64,000 nt of DNA from Salipiger bermudensis (GTDB lineage: Bacteria > Pseudomonadota > Alphaproteobacteria > Rhodobacterales > Rhodobacteraceae), in contig NZ_JAIUZY010000011.1 of assembly GCF_020171625.1 (NCBI RefSeq), forward strand, positions 62,001-126,000, given 5' to 3'. The notes under the pieces are model-generated. The model was not told the origin of the DNA, ran no database searches, and worked only from the letters and a program-made list of their open reading frames with translations. The position numbers and the translations under genes are program-made. Below are positions 34,384-44,682 of this stretch, piece by piece; the stretch's first letter is position 1; each line of letters begins with the position of its first letter.

Positions 34384-37362
34384 ATGTTGAGGAAAAAGAC
34401 CAACGGGGTTGCGCGACGCCCCCAGCGGACAAGTATCCTTTCCGAGGTGTCCAACGCCTCGGTTGACCGCCGCGCCTTCCTGCGCGGCTCGGGTCTGGCG
34501 ATCGGCGGGCTTGCGGCTGTGGCCGCGACCGGCGGTACCGTGACCCAGGCCACTGCCGCGACCGCGGCCACCGGCGACGTGAAGCGGGTCAAATCCGTCT
34601 GCACCCACTGCTCGGTCGGCTGTACCGTCGAGGCAGAGGTTCAGGGCGGCGTCTGGATCGGGCAGGAGCCCGGCTGGGACAGCCCGTTCAACCTCGGCGC
34701 ACACTGCGCCAAGGGCGCCTCGGTGCGCGAGCACGCGCATGGCGAGCGCCGCCTGAAGTACCCCATGAAGAAGGTGGGCGGCGAATGGCAGCGCATCTCG
34801 TGGGAACAGGCCATCAACGAGATCGGCGACCAGATGCTGTCGATCCGCGACAGCTCGGGCCCGGACTCGGTGTACTGGCTGGGCTCGGCCAAGCACTCGA
34901 ATGAGCAGGCCTACCTGTTCCGCAAGTTCGCCGCCTACTGGGGCACGAACAACGTGGATCACCAGGCCCGGATCTGCCACTCGACCACCGTGGCCGGGGT
35001 TGCCAACACATGGGGCTACGGCGCCATGACCAACTCCTACAACGACATCCACAACAGCCGTGCGATCTTCATCATCGGCGGCAACCCCGCCGAGGCGCAC
35101 CCGGTGTCGCTGCAGCACGTGCTGAAGGCCAAGGAGCAGAACAACGCGCCGCTGATCGTTTGCGATCCGCGCTTCACCCGCACCGCCGCCCACGCGGACG
35201 AGTACGTCCGCTTCCGTCCGGGCTCGGACGTGGCGCTGGTCTGGGGCCTGCTGTGGCACATCTTCGAAAACGGCTGGGAAGATCGCGACTTCATCCGCAG
35301 CCGCGTCTGGGGCATGGACGAGATCCGCACCGAGATCGCCAACTGGACGCCCGACGAGGTCGAGCGCGTCACCGGCGTGCCGGGCAGCCAGCTCGAGCGC
35401 GTGGCGCGGACGCTGGCCAACAACCGTCCGGGCACCGTGATCTGGTGCATGGGCGGCACCCAGCACACCAACGGCAACAACAACACCCGCGCCTACTGCA
35501 TCCTGCAGCTTGCGCTTGGCAACATGGGCACCGCCGGCGGCGGCACCAACATCTTCCGCGGCCATGACAACGTGCAGGGCGCGACCGACCTCGGCGTGCT
35601 CGCCGACACGCTGCCGGGCTATTACGGCCTGACCGCGGGTGCATGGGCACACTGGGCGCGCGTCTGGGGTGAAGACCTCGACTGGCTCAAGTCCCGCTTT
35701 GCCATGCTGAAAGGCAAGGACGGCAAGGACAAGGAGATGATGGGTCTGACCGGCATCCCCGTGTCGCGCTGGATCGACGGCGTGCTCGAGGCCAAGGACA
35801 ACCTCGAACAGCCCGACAACACCCGCGCGATGGTGTTCTGGGGCCACGCCCCGAACTCGCAGACCCGCCTGAAGGAAATGAAAACGGCGATGGAGAAGCT
35901 CGACCTGCTGGTCGTGGTCGACCCCTACCCCACCGTCTCGGCGATCCTGCACGACCGGACCGACAACACCTACCTTCTGCCGGCCTCGACCCAGTTCGAG
36001 ACCTACGGCTCGGTGACGGCGTCGAACCGGTCGCTGCAGTGGCGCGAGAAGGTGGTCGAGCCGCTCTTCGAGTCGCTTCCCGATCACATCATCATGCACA
36101 AGTTCGCCACCAAGTTCGGCTTTGCGGATCGCCTGTTCCGCAACATCGAGGTGAATGGCGAGGAGCCGCTGATCGAGGATCTGACCCGCGAGTTCAACAA
36201 GGGCATGTGGACCGTCGGCTATACCGGCCAGTCGCCGGAACGGCTCAAGATGCACATGGAGAACCAGCACACCTTCGACCGCACCACGCTGCGCGCCAAC
36301 GGTGGGCCGGCGGACGGGGACTTCTACGGGATGCCGTGGCCCTGCTGGGGCACCGCAGACATGAAGCACCCGGGCTCTGCCAACCTCTATGACATCTCGC
36401 TTCCGGTGGCGCAGGGCGGCCTGCCGTTCCGGGCCCGCTACGGCGTCGAGCGCAATGGCGAGAACCTTCTCGCCGAGGGCTCCTACACCGTCGGTTCCGA
36501 GATCGAGGACGGCTATCCCGAGTTCACCATGCAGATGCTCATCGATCTGGGCTGGGACGGCGATCTCACGGCCTACGAGCGGCGCATGATTGAATGGGTT
36601 GCCGGCTACATCGACGCCCGTCCCGAGACCGACACGGACCTCGGCGAGCAATCGCAGACCGGCCCGTACCCCTCGGACTTCACCGAGGCGATCGGTGGCG
36701 TGAACTGGAAGACCGACCTTTCCGGCGGCATCCAGCGCGTGGCGATCAAGCATGGCTGCGCCCCCTACGGCAACGCCAAGGCCCGCTGCGTGGTCTGGAC
36801 CTTCCCGGACCCGGTCCCGGTGCACCGCGAGCCGCTCTACACCAACCGCCGCGATCTCGTGGAGGACTACCCGACCTACGAAGACAAAACCTTCTGGCGG
36901 GTGCCGACCATGTACGCGTCGATCCAGAAGAACGACTTCTCGAAGGACTACCCGATCATCCTCACCTCCGGCCGTCTGGTCGAATACGAGGGTGGCGGCG
37001 ACGAGACCCGGTCGAACCCGTGGCTCGCCGAGCTTCAGCAGAACATGTTCGTCGAGATCAACCCGCGTGACGCCAACAACATCGGCGTGCGCGACGGGGC
37101 GGATGTCTGGGTCGAAGGCCCCGAGGGCGGCAAGGTCAAGGTCATGGCCATGGTCACCCCGCGGGTGGGCGAGGGCGTTGCCTTCATGCCGTTCCACTTC
37201 GGCGGCCACTTCGAAGGTGTCGACCAGCGATCGAAATACCCCGACGGGGCAGACCCGATCGTGCTGGGCGAATCCACCAACACTGCGCAGACCTATGGCT
37301 ACGACTCCGTCACCCAGATGCAGGAGACCAAAGCCACCCTCTGCAAGATCATGCCGGCGTAA
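34384..37362 (+). CDS. fdhA: Formate dehydrogenase, catalytic molybdopterin subunit, Tat-exported
   Basis: A 992-aa enzyme oxidising formate to CO2 in the periplasm. A long leader with DRRAFLRGSG (R29-R30) is followed by the [4Fe-4S] site C73-x2-C76-x3-C80-x27-C108 and the active-site C198-H199 (QARICHSTTVAG), where some relatives have selenocysteine; here an ordinary Cys codon. Bis-MGD contact motifs run to VKVMAMVTPRVGEGVAFMPFHFGG near the end. The ATG at 34384 follows AGGGGAG; an upstream GTG at 34375 is possible. About 120 nt separate it from the Tat peptide gene, and FdhB follows 12 nt later. Confidence 0.95.
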   Translation: MLRKKTNGVARRPQRTSILSEVSNASVDRRAFLRGSGLAIGGLAAVAATGGTVTQATAATAATGDVKRVKSVCTHCSVGCTVEAEVQGGVWIGQEPGWDSPFNLGAHCAKGASVREHAHGERRLKYPMKKVGGEWQRISWEQAINEIGDQMLSIRDSSGPDSVYWLGSAKHSNEQAYLFRKFAAYWGTNNVDHQARICHSTTVAGVANTWGYGAMTNSYNDIHNSRAIFIIGGNPAEAHPVSLQHVLKAKEQNNAPLIVCDPRFTRTAAHADEYVRFRPGSDVALVWGLLWHIFENGWEDRDFIRSRVWGMDEIRTEIANWTPDEVERVTGVPGSQLERVARTLANNRPGTVIWCMGGTQHTNGNNNTRAYCILQLALGNMGTAGGGTNIFRGHDNVQGATDLGVLADTLPGYYGLTAGAWAHWARVWGEDLDWLKSRFAMLKGKDGKDKEMMGLTGIPVSRWIDGVLEAKDNLEQPDNTRAMVFWGHAPNSQTRLKEMKTAMEKLDLLVVVDPYPTVSAILHDRTDNTYLLPASTQFETYGSVTASNRSLQWREKVVEPLFESLPDHIIMHKFATKFGFADRLFRNIEVNGEEPLIEDLTREFNKGMWTVGYTGQSPERLKMHMENQHTFDRTTLRANGGPADGDFYGMPWPCWGTADMKHPGSANLYDISLPVAQGGLPFRARYGVERNGENLLAEGSYTVGSEIEDGYPEFTMQMLIDLGWDGDLTAYERRMIEWVAGYIDARPETDTDLGEQSQTGPYPSDFTEAIGGVNWKTDLSGGIQRVAIKHGCAPYGNAKARCVVWTFPDPVPVHREPLYTNRRDLVEDYPTYEDKTFWRVPTMYASIQKNDFSKDYPIILTSGRLVEYEGGGDETRSNPWLAELQQNMFVEINPRDANNIGVRDGADVWVEGPEGGKVKVMAMVTPRVGEGVAFMPFHFGGHFEGVDQRSKYPDGADPIVLGESTNTAQTYGYDSVTQMQETKATLCKIMPA

Positions 37363-37374
37363 GGAGAGCGAGAC

Positions 37375-37968
37375 ATGGCACGAGCTAAATTCCTCTGCGA
37401 TGCCGAACGCTGCATCGAGTGCAACGCCTGCGTCACCGCGTGCAAGAACGAGCACGAGGTGCCGTGGGGCATCAACCGCCGACGGGTGGTGACCATTCAG
37501 GACGGCCAGCCGGGCGAACGCTCGATCTCGGTCGCCTGCATGCACTGCTCGGACGCGCCCTGCATGGCCGTCTGTCCTGTCGACTGCTTCTACCAGACCG
37601 AAGACGGTGTGGTGCTGCACTCCAAGGACCTGTGCATCGGTTGCGGCTACTGCTTCTACGCGTGCCCCTTCGGCGCGCCGCAGTATCCGCAGGCGGGCAA
37701 CTTCGGTTCGCGCGGCAAAATGGACAAGTGCACCTTCTGCGCCGGTGGCCCGGAAGAGAACAACTCCGCCGCCGAGTTCCAGAAGTACGGGCGCAACCGG
37801 ATCGCGGAAGGCAAACTGCCGATCTGCGCCGAGATGTGCTCGACCAAGGCCCTGCTGGCGGGCGACGGCGACGAAGTGTCGTCGATCTACCGCGAACGCG
37901 TGGTCGCACGGGGCTTCGGCTCCGGCGCCTGGGGCTGGGGCACCGCCTACGACGAAAAGGCCAACTGA
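37375..37968 (+). CDS. fdhB: Formate dehydrogenase iron-sulfur (beta) subunit
   Basis: A 197-aa four-cluster ferredoxin: C13/C16/C19/C23, C55/C58/C63/C67, C87/C90/C93/C97 and C119/C122/C151/C155. It passes electrons from FdhA to the membrane cytochrome. It has no signal sequence and would be exported as a complex with Tat-carrying FdhA. A UUCG-capped stem-loop follows the gene before fdhC. Confidence 0.95.
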   Translation: MARAKFLCDAERCIECNACVTACKNEHEVPWGINRRRVVTIQDGQPGERSISVACMHCSDAPCMAVCPVDCFYQTEDGVVLHSKDLCIGCGYCFYACPFGAPQYPQAGNFGSRGKMDKCTFCAGGPEENNSAAEFQKYGRNRIAEGKLPICAEMCSTKALLAGDGDEVSSIYRERVVARGFGSGAWGWGTAYDEKAN

Positions 37969-37980
37969 GGCCGGACGACC

Positions 37981-38000
37981 GGCGGGCCTTCGGGCCCGCC
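37981..38000 (+). terminator. Stem-loop with TTCG tetraloop between fdhB and fdhC
   Basis: GGCGGGCC (37981-37988) pairs with GGCCCGCC (37993-38000) around TTCG, one of the most stable RNA hairpin types. No T-run follows, so it likely protects the fdhA-fdhB mRNA 3' end or partly attenuates transcription into fdhC and the cytochrome genes. Confidence 0.65.
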
Positions 38001-38078
38001 ATCGCCTGAACGAGACGCGCGGGGCGGCGATGGCCGCCGTTCCGCGCGGATCCTCCGTGACCGACATTGGAGATGACC

Positions 38079-39287
38079 ATGCTGCGCCATCTGTTGGCCC
38101 TTATCGCACTGGTCCTGATGACCGCCGCCCCGATGGGCGTGGCGGCACAGGAGACCCTTGTGCCCCCCGAGCCCGACCGCTCCGCCACCGGCGGCGCACA
38201 GACGCTCGAAGACATCATGCGGCGGCAGGCCGGGATCGAGGTGGATGACTCGTTCCGCCGCGAGAACATCGGCGGTGAGCCGCCCGCGGCGCCGGAACTC
38301 GGCCCGCTCGGCGGGGCCTCCGACCCCGACCTCTGGCGCGCCATGCGCTACAACGAGGTCGACCCGACCGTCACCACGCTCGACCCCAACGGCAAGGTGC
38401 TGATCCAAGACGGCGGCATGTGGTGGCTCGAATTCCGCGAAGGCCCCCTGCGCACCTATGGCGGCTGGCTGCTGCTTGGCACCATCGCGATCCTGGCGGT
38501 GTTCTTCCTGCTGCGCGGTCGCATCAAGATCGACGGCGGCAAGACCGGGTCCACCGTGCTGCGCTTCAAGTGGATCGAGCGCTTCGCCCACTGGGTGCTG
38601 GCGGGCTCGTTCATCCTTCTGGGCCTGACCGGGCTGGTGACGCTGTTCGGCCGCAAGTTCCTGATCCCGGCCTTCGGGCATGAGTTCAACTCGGTGCTGC
38701 TCACCGGGTCGAAATTCATCCACAACAACGTCAGCTGGGCCTTCATGATCGCGCTGGTCATGGTCTTCGTGATGTGGGTCTGGCACAACCTGCCCGACCG
38801 CACCGACATAACGTGGTTCGCGCAGGCCGGCGGCATCATCGGCGACAAGCACCCGCCGGCAAAGAAGTTCAACGCGGGTCAGAAGATCATCTTCTGGTCG
38901 GTGATCGTGCTCGGCGTTTCGGTCTCGGTCTCGGGCCTGTCGCTGCTCTTTCCCTACGACCTGCCGCTGTTTGGAAAGACCTTCTCGATCCTCAACGACT
39001 GGGGCGTTCCGGGCTGGTTCGGGCAGGAGAGCTTCCCGGTGGCCCTCGCCCCGCAGGAAGAGATGCAGTTCGCCCAGCTCTGGCACGCCATCGTCGCCTT
39101 CCTGATGATGGCGGTGATCATCGGCCACATCTATATCGGCACGATCGGTATGGAGGGCGCCTATGATGCCATGGGCTCCGGCCAGGTCGACGAGAACTGG
39201 GCCCACCAGCACCACTCGATCTGGTACGACAAGGTGAAGGAGCGCGAAGCCGAGGCGGCCAGATCGTCGGCCACCCCGGCGGAGTGA
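38079..39287 (+). CDS. fdhC: Formate dehydrogenase cytochrome b (gamma) subunit
   Basis: A 402-aa protein: signal peptide (residues 1-23, VAAQ), a periplasmic N-terminal domain of about 100 residues, then five hydrophobic segments starting near residue 128, with heme-ligand histidines in ERFAHWVLAGSF (H171), KFIHNN, WHNLP and AQLWHAIVAF/IIGHIY. It anchors FdhAB and carries electrons to quinone. The ATG at 38079 has GGAG 6 nt upstream; ATG 38073 and TTG 38067 are in frame. Its end overlaps or abuts the cytochrome c fusion gene. Confidence 0.92.
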   Translation: MLRHLLALIALVLMTAAPMGVAAQETLVPPEPDRSATGGAQTLEDIMRRQAGIEVDDSFRRENIGGEPPAAPELGPLGGASDPDLWRAMRYNEVDPTVTTLDPNGKVLIQDGGMWWLEFREGPLRTYGGWLLLGTIAILAVFFLLRGRIKIDGGKTGSTVLRFKWIERFAHWVLAGSFILLGLTGLVTLFGRKFLIPAFGHEFNSVLLTGSKFIHNNVSWAFMIALVMVFVMWVWHNLPDRTDITWFAQAGGIIGDKHPPAKKFNAGQKIIFWSVIVLGVSVSVSGLSLLFPYDLPLFGKTFSILNDWGVPGWFGQESFPVALAPQEEMQFAQLWHAIVAFLMMAVIIGHIYIGTIGMEGAYDAMGSGQVDENWAHQHHSIWYDKVKEREAEAARSSATPAE

Positions 39288-39292
39288 GCGCC

Positions 39293-40603
39293 ATGCGCCG
39301 GCTGGCCCTGGCTCTGGGGCTGATGCTCTGCGCCGCGCCTGTCCTTGCACAGGAGACGGCGCAGGGGACGGAGCCGGAGTTCCGCACCCTCAAGGGTCAC
39401 GGCGGGCCGGTCATGGCGATTGCCGTGGCCCCCTCGGGTCAGGTCGCGACGGGCAGCTTCGACAATTCCGTCGGTCTCTGGAACGGGACCACGCCGCGCT
39501 GGCTCGAGGGCCACGCGGCGGCGGTCACGGCGCTGACCTTCGGGGCGCAAGGGCAGCTCGTCTCCGGCGGCGACGATTTCGCCGTGCGGCTCTGGGGTGA
39601 CGAGGCCCGCACGCTCGGTCAGCATCAGGGCAAGGTGACGGCGCTTGCCGTCGCCCCCGACGGGGCGTCGGTGGCCAGCGGCAGCTGGGACGGCTCGATC
39701 ATGCTCTGGCCGCTTGCGGGCGGCGAGGGCCGCTCCCTGCCCGCCCCCGGCGCGGGCGTCAACGCGGTGGCGTTCGGCGACAACGACACGCTCTATGCCG
39801 CCACCATGAACGGCGCGCTGCTGCGCTACGACCTCGATGGAGGCGCGCCGGTGCCGCTGGCGCAACATGGCTTCGGCATTAACCGGCTCGCTCTCGGCAA
39901 TGGCTGGATCGCCTATGGCGCGGTCGATGGCGGGACCCGCGTGCTCGACCTTGCCACCGGCGAACAGATCGCCGACCTGACGCTCGACCGCCGCCCGATC
40001 CTCGCACTGGCGCATCATGCGGAGAGCCACCAGCTTGCCGTCGGCGATGGCGAAGGGTTCATCATGATCGTCGACACGACCGACTGGCACATTGCCCGCG
40101 ATTTCCGCGCCACCCGCAAGGGGCCGGTCTGGGCGCTCGCCTTCTCGCCGGATGGCACCGTGATCCACGCCGGCGGGCTCGATGACGTGGCCTATGCGTG
40201 GCCCGTCGCCATGCTCGACCAGTTCGAGCCGGGCATCAGCGGCGCACGCTCCTTCCTGCGCGAGGCCGAGACCATGCCCAATGGCGAGCGGCAGTTCATG
40301 CGCAAATGCTCGATCTGCCACGCCCTCGCCCCCGGGCCCTCCCGCAAGGCGGGGCCGAGCCTGCACGGCGTCTTCGGCCGCCGCGCCGGCACGGTGCCGG
40401 GCTACAGCTATTCCGACACGCTGGGTGGCTCCGACATCGTCTGGAGCGAAACCACCATCGATGCACTTTTCGATCAGGGCCCGGACCATTACATTCCCGG
40501 CTCCAAGATGCCCATGCAGGTGATTGCCGGCGAGGATGACCGCGCCGACCTGATCGACTATCTCAAACAGGCCGCCACCGCGCCGGCCACCACAGGAGAG
40601 TGA
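39293..40603 (+). CDS. WD40 beta-propeller fused to class I cytochrome c
   Basis: A 436-aa secreted protein. After the signal peptide (residues 1-18, VLAQ) come about six to seven WD40-like repeats (GHGGPVMAIAVAPSG, GHAAAVTALTFGAQG, QGKVTALAVAPDG, KGPVWALAFSPDG), then a C-terminal cytochrome c with CSICH (C339, C342, H343) and axial Met near 406 (GSKMPM). It probably receives electrons from formate oxidation or scaffolds the complex in the periplasm. The ATG at 39293 has GGAG 9 nt upstream; GTG at 39284 would overlap the fdhC stop. Confidence 0.88.
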   Translation: MRRLALALGLMLCAAPVLAQETAQGTEPEFRTLKGHGGPVMAIAVAPSGQVATGSFDNSVGLWNGTTPRWLEGHAAAVTALTFGAQGQLVSGGDDFAVRLWGDEARTLGQHQGKVTALAVAPDGASVASGSWDGSIMLWPLAGGEGRSLPAPGAGVNAVAFGDNDTLYAATMNGALLRYDLDGGAPVPLAQHGFGINRLALGNGWIAYGAVDGGTRVLDLATGEQIADLTLDRRPILALAHHAESHQLAVGDGEGFIMIVDTTDWHIARDFRATRKGPVWALAFSPDGTVIHAGGLDDVAYAWPVAMLDQFEPGISGARSFLREAETMPNGERQFMRKCSICHALAPGPSRKAGPSLHGVFGRRAGTVPGYSYSDTLGGSDIVWSETTIDALFDQGPDHYIPGSKMPMQVIAGEDDRADLIDYLKQAATAPATTGE

Positions 40604-40608
40604 CTTAC

Positions 40609-40734
40609 ATGAAAGCCATGTTCACCGGCTTCGTTGCCATCATCGTCATCGGCATCGTCGCCTATTTCGGTCTGCACGAGATCGGCTTCTCGTCCGCCGA
40701 GGTCTATTCCGGCCCGAACGTCCGGCTCGACTGA
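40609..40734 (+). CDS. 41-aa single-pass membrane peptide
   Basis: A short open frame (MKAMFTGFVAIIVIGIVAYF... ending SGPNVRLD) with one membrane segment at residues 5-21 and a polar C-terminus. It starts 5 nt after the cytochrome fusion stop with ACAGGAGAG upstream and ends 11 nt before the response-regulator gene, so it is in the operon. Composition is that of a real membrane peptide. It could be a small structural subunit of the FDH-cytochrome complex; no family recognised. Confidence 0.72.
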   Translation: MKAMFTGFVAIIVIGIVAYFGLHEIGFSSAEVYSGPNVRLD

Positions 40735-40745
40735 GCGGCGGTCCG

Positions 40746-42110
<1,365 letters not shown>

Positions 42111-42116
42111 CGGCGC

Positions 42117-42995
42117 TCAGGCATTCCAGATCACCTCGCCGAGCCGCGATAGGTCGTACCCCCCGAGGCTCTCGGCCCGCTGGCCGAACGCGTCAGAGCG
42201 GCAGAAGGCGATCAGCCCCTGCATCGCAGGCTCGAAATAGGCGCGCCGGTCGATCAGCAGGTCGAAGCGCTCCTCGATGACCGGCACGAAGCTCAGGCCG
42301 TAACTGCGGGCCACCGACTCGAGCCCGAAGGTCACGTCGGCCTCGCCCCGGCGCACCGACTGCACCGCCTCGTCCTCGCTGCGCTCCATCGCCGTGAGCG
42401 TGACGCGCCCCAGATCCAGCCCGGCCTCCGAGGCCAGATCCCGCAGCAGCCCGGCGGTGCCCGAGCCCTCCTGCCGGGGCGCCAGCCGCAGCCCGGCCAG
42501 ATCGGCCAGGCCGCGGACCTGCGGCCCGTCCTCCTGCATCACCAGCCCGCGGCGGCGCCCCGCGAAGGCGATCAGCACCGCGTTCTGCCCCTCGGCCACC
42601 TTGCGCGCGGCGCGCAGGTTCCAGGCGCTATCCGTGTCGCGCACGTGCAGCCCGGTCGCCACGCCTTCGCGCGCACCAAAGCGGGCAAGACCATCAAGCG
42701 AGCCGTCGAAGAACGTGGCGAGCCCGCAGCGCGACTGGCGGATGGCCCAGTCGAGCAAAGGGTCGTGGCTGCCGAGAAAGACGCCCGGACGGGGGGTCGA
42801 GGCCGCACCGTTCTGGGCGCCGGCGATCCAGGCGCGCACCTCGGCTGCGGGAAACAGCAGCTTTCCGGTGGCGCGCGAACAGGGCACCTCGCCCGATGCG
42901 GCAAGGTCATAGACCTTGCGCTCCTTCAGGCGCAGCAGATCGGCCAGTTCGCGGACGGTGAGATATTCGTGGGTCTGGGTCTGCAGGTCGGTCAT
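42117..42995 (-). CDS. HTH_17/PBP-like transcriptional regulator next to the tungstate importer
   Basis: A 292-aa protein: an excisionase-type helix-turn-helix at residues 11-60 (LTVRELADLLRLKERKVYDLAASGEVP) followed by a periplasmic-binding-protein-like domain (residues 75-290; APRQEGSGTAGLLRDL resembles the oxyanion loop of molybdate/tungstate binding proteins). No signal peptide, so it acts as a cytoplasmic sensor. It follows tupA by 45 nt, separated by a hairpin. Likely senses tungstate, molybdate or the cofactor and controls tup or fdh genes. Confidence 0.85.
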   Translation of the reverse strand: MTDLQTQTHEYLTVRELADLLRLKERKVYDLAASGEVPCSRATGKLLFPAAEVRAWIAGAQNGAASTPRPGVFLGSHDPLLDWAIRQSRCGLATFFDGSLDGLARFGAREGVATGLHVRDTDSAWNLRAARKVAEGQNAVLIAFAGRRRGLVMQEDGPQVRGLADLAGLRLAPRQEGSGTAGLLRDLASEAGLDLGRVTLTAMERSEDEAVQSVRRGEADVTFGLESVARSYGLSFVPVIEERFDLLIDRRAYFEPAMQGLIAFCRSDAFGQRAESLGGYDLSRLGEVIWNA

Positions 42996-43008
42996 GGGCT
43001 CGTCAATC

Positions 43009-43031
43009 GGGGGCGGCTCCTTGCCGCCCCC
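43009..43031 (-). terminator. Strong stem-loop after tupA
   Basis: GGGGGCGGC (43009-43017) pairs with GCCGCCCCC (43023-43031) around a 5-nt loop, directly after the tupA stop. There is no T-run, so it is either a terminator of the tup operon or a stabilising end with read-through into the regulator gene. Confidence 0.65.
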
Positions 43032-43040
43032 GCGACCCTA

Positions 43041-43862
43041 TCAGTTCCCGGAGGCGTTGGGAAAGAACAGCTGCTGCCCGTCGACCTCATAGGCGGCGAT
43101 CGCCTCCTGACCTGCCTCGGAAACCAGCCAGTCGGCAAAATCCTGAGCGGCATCGATCTTGACCGAGGGGCAGTGCTCGGGGTTCACCGGGATCACGCCG
43201 TACTGGTTGAACATCGCCTCGTCGCCCTCGACCTCGACGCTGTAATCCTGCTTGTTCTGGAAGCTGATCCAGGTGGCGCGGTCGGTCATCACGTAGGCGC
43301 CCATGCCGATGCCGGCGTTCAGGGTCGCGCCCATGCCGGAGCCGGTCTCGCGGTACCACTCGCCCGAGCCGCTCTCCAGATCGACCCCGGCGGCCTCCCA
43401 CAGTGCCACTTCCTTCTTGTGGGTGCCGCTGTCGTCGCCGCGCGAGGCAAACAGCGCCCCCGCCTCGGCGATCTTCGAAAGCGCCTCTTCCACATCGGTC
43501 ATTCCGGCAACGCCGGCCGGGTCGCTCTCGGGGCCGACGATGACGAAGTCGTTGTACATCAGGTCGGTGCGCTCGGTGCCGTAGCCGGCCTCGACGAACT
43601 TCTCCTCCGAGGGCTTGGCGTGCACGAGCAGCAGGTCGCCGTCGCAGTTCTCGGCGTTCTTGATCGCCTGCCCGGTGCCCACGGCCACCACGTTGACGGT
43701 GATGCCGCTTTCGTCGGTGTAAAGCGGAAGCAGATAGTCGTAGAGGCCGGAGTTGGCGGTCGAGGTGGTCGATTGCACGATGATCGACGTGTCCTGCGCG
43801 GCCACGGCCCCCGCGAGGGTGAGCGAGGCGGCGGTGGAGGCGATCAGTCTGGCGAAAGTCAT
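43041..43862 (-). CDS. tupA: Tungstate ABC transporter substrate-binding protein
   Basis: A 273-aa binding protein with a signal peptide (residues 1-22, AVAAQ). The TupA signature VQSTTSTANSGLYDYLLP sits at the mature N-terminus, and the DDSGTHKKEVALW and VIPVNPEHCPSVKID segments are typical. TupA binds tungstate tightly over molybdate. The start at 43862 gives the signal; a longer frame runs into tupC. Confidence 0.92.
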   Translation of the reverse strand: MTFARLIASTAASLTLAGAVAAQDTSIIVQSTTSTANSGLYDYLLPLYTDESGITVNVVAVGTGQAIKNAENCDGDLLLVHAKPSEEKFVEAGYGTERTDLMYNDFVIVGPESDPAGVAGMTDVEEALSKIAEAGALFASRGDDSGTHKKEVALWEAAGVDLESGSGEWYRETGSGMGATLNAGIGMGAYVMTDRATWISFQNKQDYSVEVEGDEAMFNQYGVIPVNPEHCPSVKIDAAQDFADWLVSEAGQEAIAAYEVDGQQLFFPNASGN

Positions 43863-43914
43863 GGAAAATCCCTTTTGTCTTCTGGGGGTACGGATCGGAA
43901 GCGGGCCGGCAGGA

Positions 43915-44682
43915 TCAGAGAACGATCCGGCCGGCAAGATAGTCCCGCGCCACGAGCGTGCGCGGCTCGGGGAAGAACTCTGCCGCGGCGCTGTGCTCGG
44001 CGACGCGACCACGGTGCAGGAAGACGACGTCATCGGCGATGCGCCGCGCCTGCCCGATGTCGTGGGTGACAAAGACGATGCGCGTGCCACGGGCACAGGC
44101 CTCGCCCACGATGCGCTCGATCACCTGCACCGAGGCCGGATCGAGGCTGGCGGTGGGTTCGTCGAGAAACAGCACCTCCGGGTCGGTGGCAAGCGCGCGG
44201 GCCAGCGCCAGCCGCTGCGCCTCGCCGCCCGAGAGCGACCGGGCGGGCTGGCGCGCCTTGTGCGCAAGCCCGACATCCGCGAGCAGCGCGTCGCGGCGGT
44301 CGCGGTTGCCACCGCGCGCCTTCAGCACGAAATCGAGATTGGCCGCCACCGAGCGCCGCAGCAGCACCGGCTTCTGGAACACCAGCGCCTGACGGGCGGT
44401 GGCCGCGGTCGCGGGCAGGCCGTTCCAGCTCACCGAGCCGGCGGTCGGGGCAAGGAGCCCGTGCAGCAGCTTCAGCAGGATGCTCTTGCCGGCGCCGTTC
44501 GGCCCCATGATGACGGTGCAGCCGTGGCGCGGCAGGGTCAGGTCGAGCCCGTCCAGCAGCGCGCCCTGCGGGATGTCGAGCCGCAGGCCCGACACGCTCA
44601 GTGGCAGCAGCGGCCTGGCTGCCGCACGGGCGGCGCGCCTGCGCGGGAGGCGGACGGCATCGGTGATCTGCAGGTCAGACAT
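43915..44682 (-). CDS. tupC: Tungstate ABC transporter ATP-binding protein
   Basis: A 255-aa ATPase: Walker A GPNGAGKS near residue 59, LSGGEAQRLALARAL signature near residue 147, FLDEPTASLDPAS Walker B and VTHDIGQARR. The first 30 residues are an Arg/Ala-rich extension. It overlaps tupB by 8 nt. Confidence 0.9.
   Translation of the reverse strand: MSDLQITDAVRLPRRRAARAAARPLLPLSVSGLRLDIPQGALLDGLDLTLPRHGCTVIMGPNGAGKSILLKLLHGLLAPTAGSVSWNGLPATAATARQALVFQKPVLLRRSVAANLDFVLKARGGNRDRRDALLADVGLAHKARQPARSLSGGEAQRLALARALATDPEVLFLDEPTASLDPASVQVIERIVGEACARGTRIVFVTHDIGQARRIADDVVFLHRGRVAEHSAAAEFFPEPRTLVARDYLAGRIVL

Noticed and set aside
34975-34983. Selenocysteine in the formate dehydrogenase active site
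   Set aside because: The active-site codon (residue 198) is an ordinary cysteine codon, and no in-frame TGA or SECIS-like need arises.
34240-38067. Very long open frame (about 1275 codons) antisense to fdhA and fdhB
   Set aside because: It is a GC-driven shadow of the real genes on the other strand; composition is His/Arg/Gly-rich and no domain is visible.
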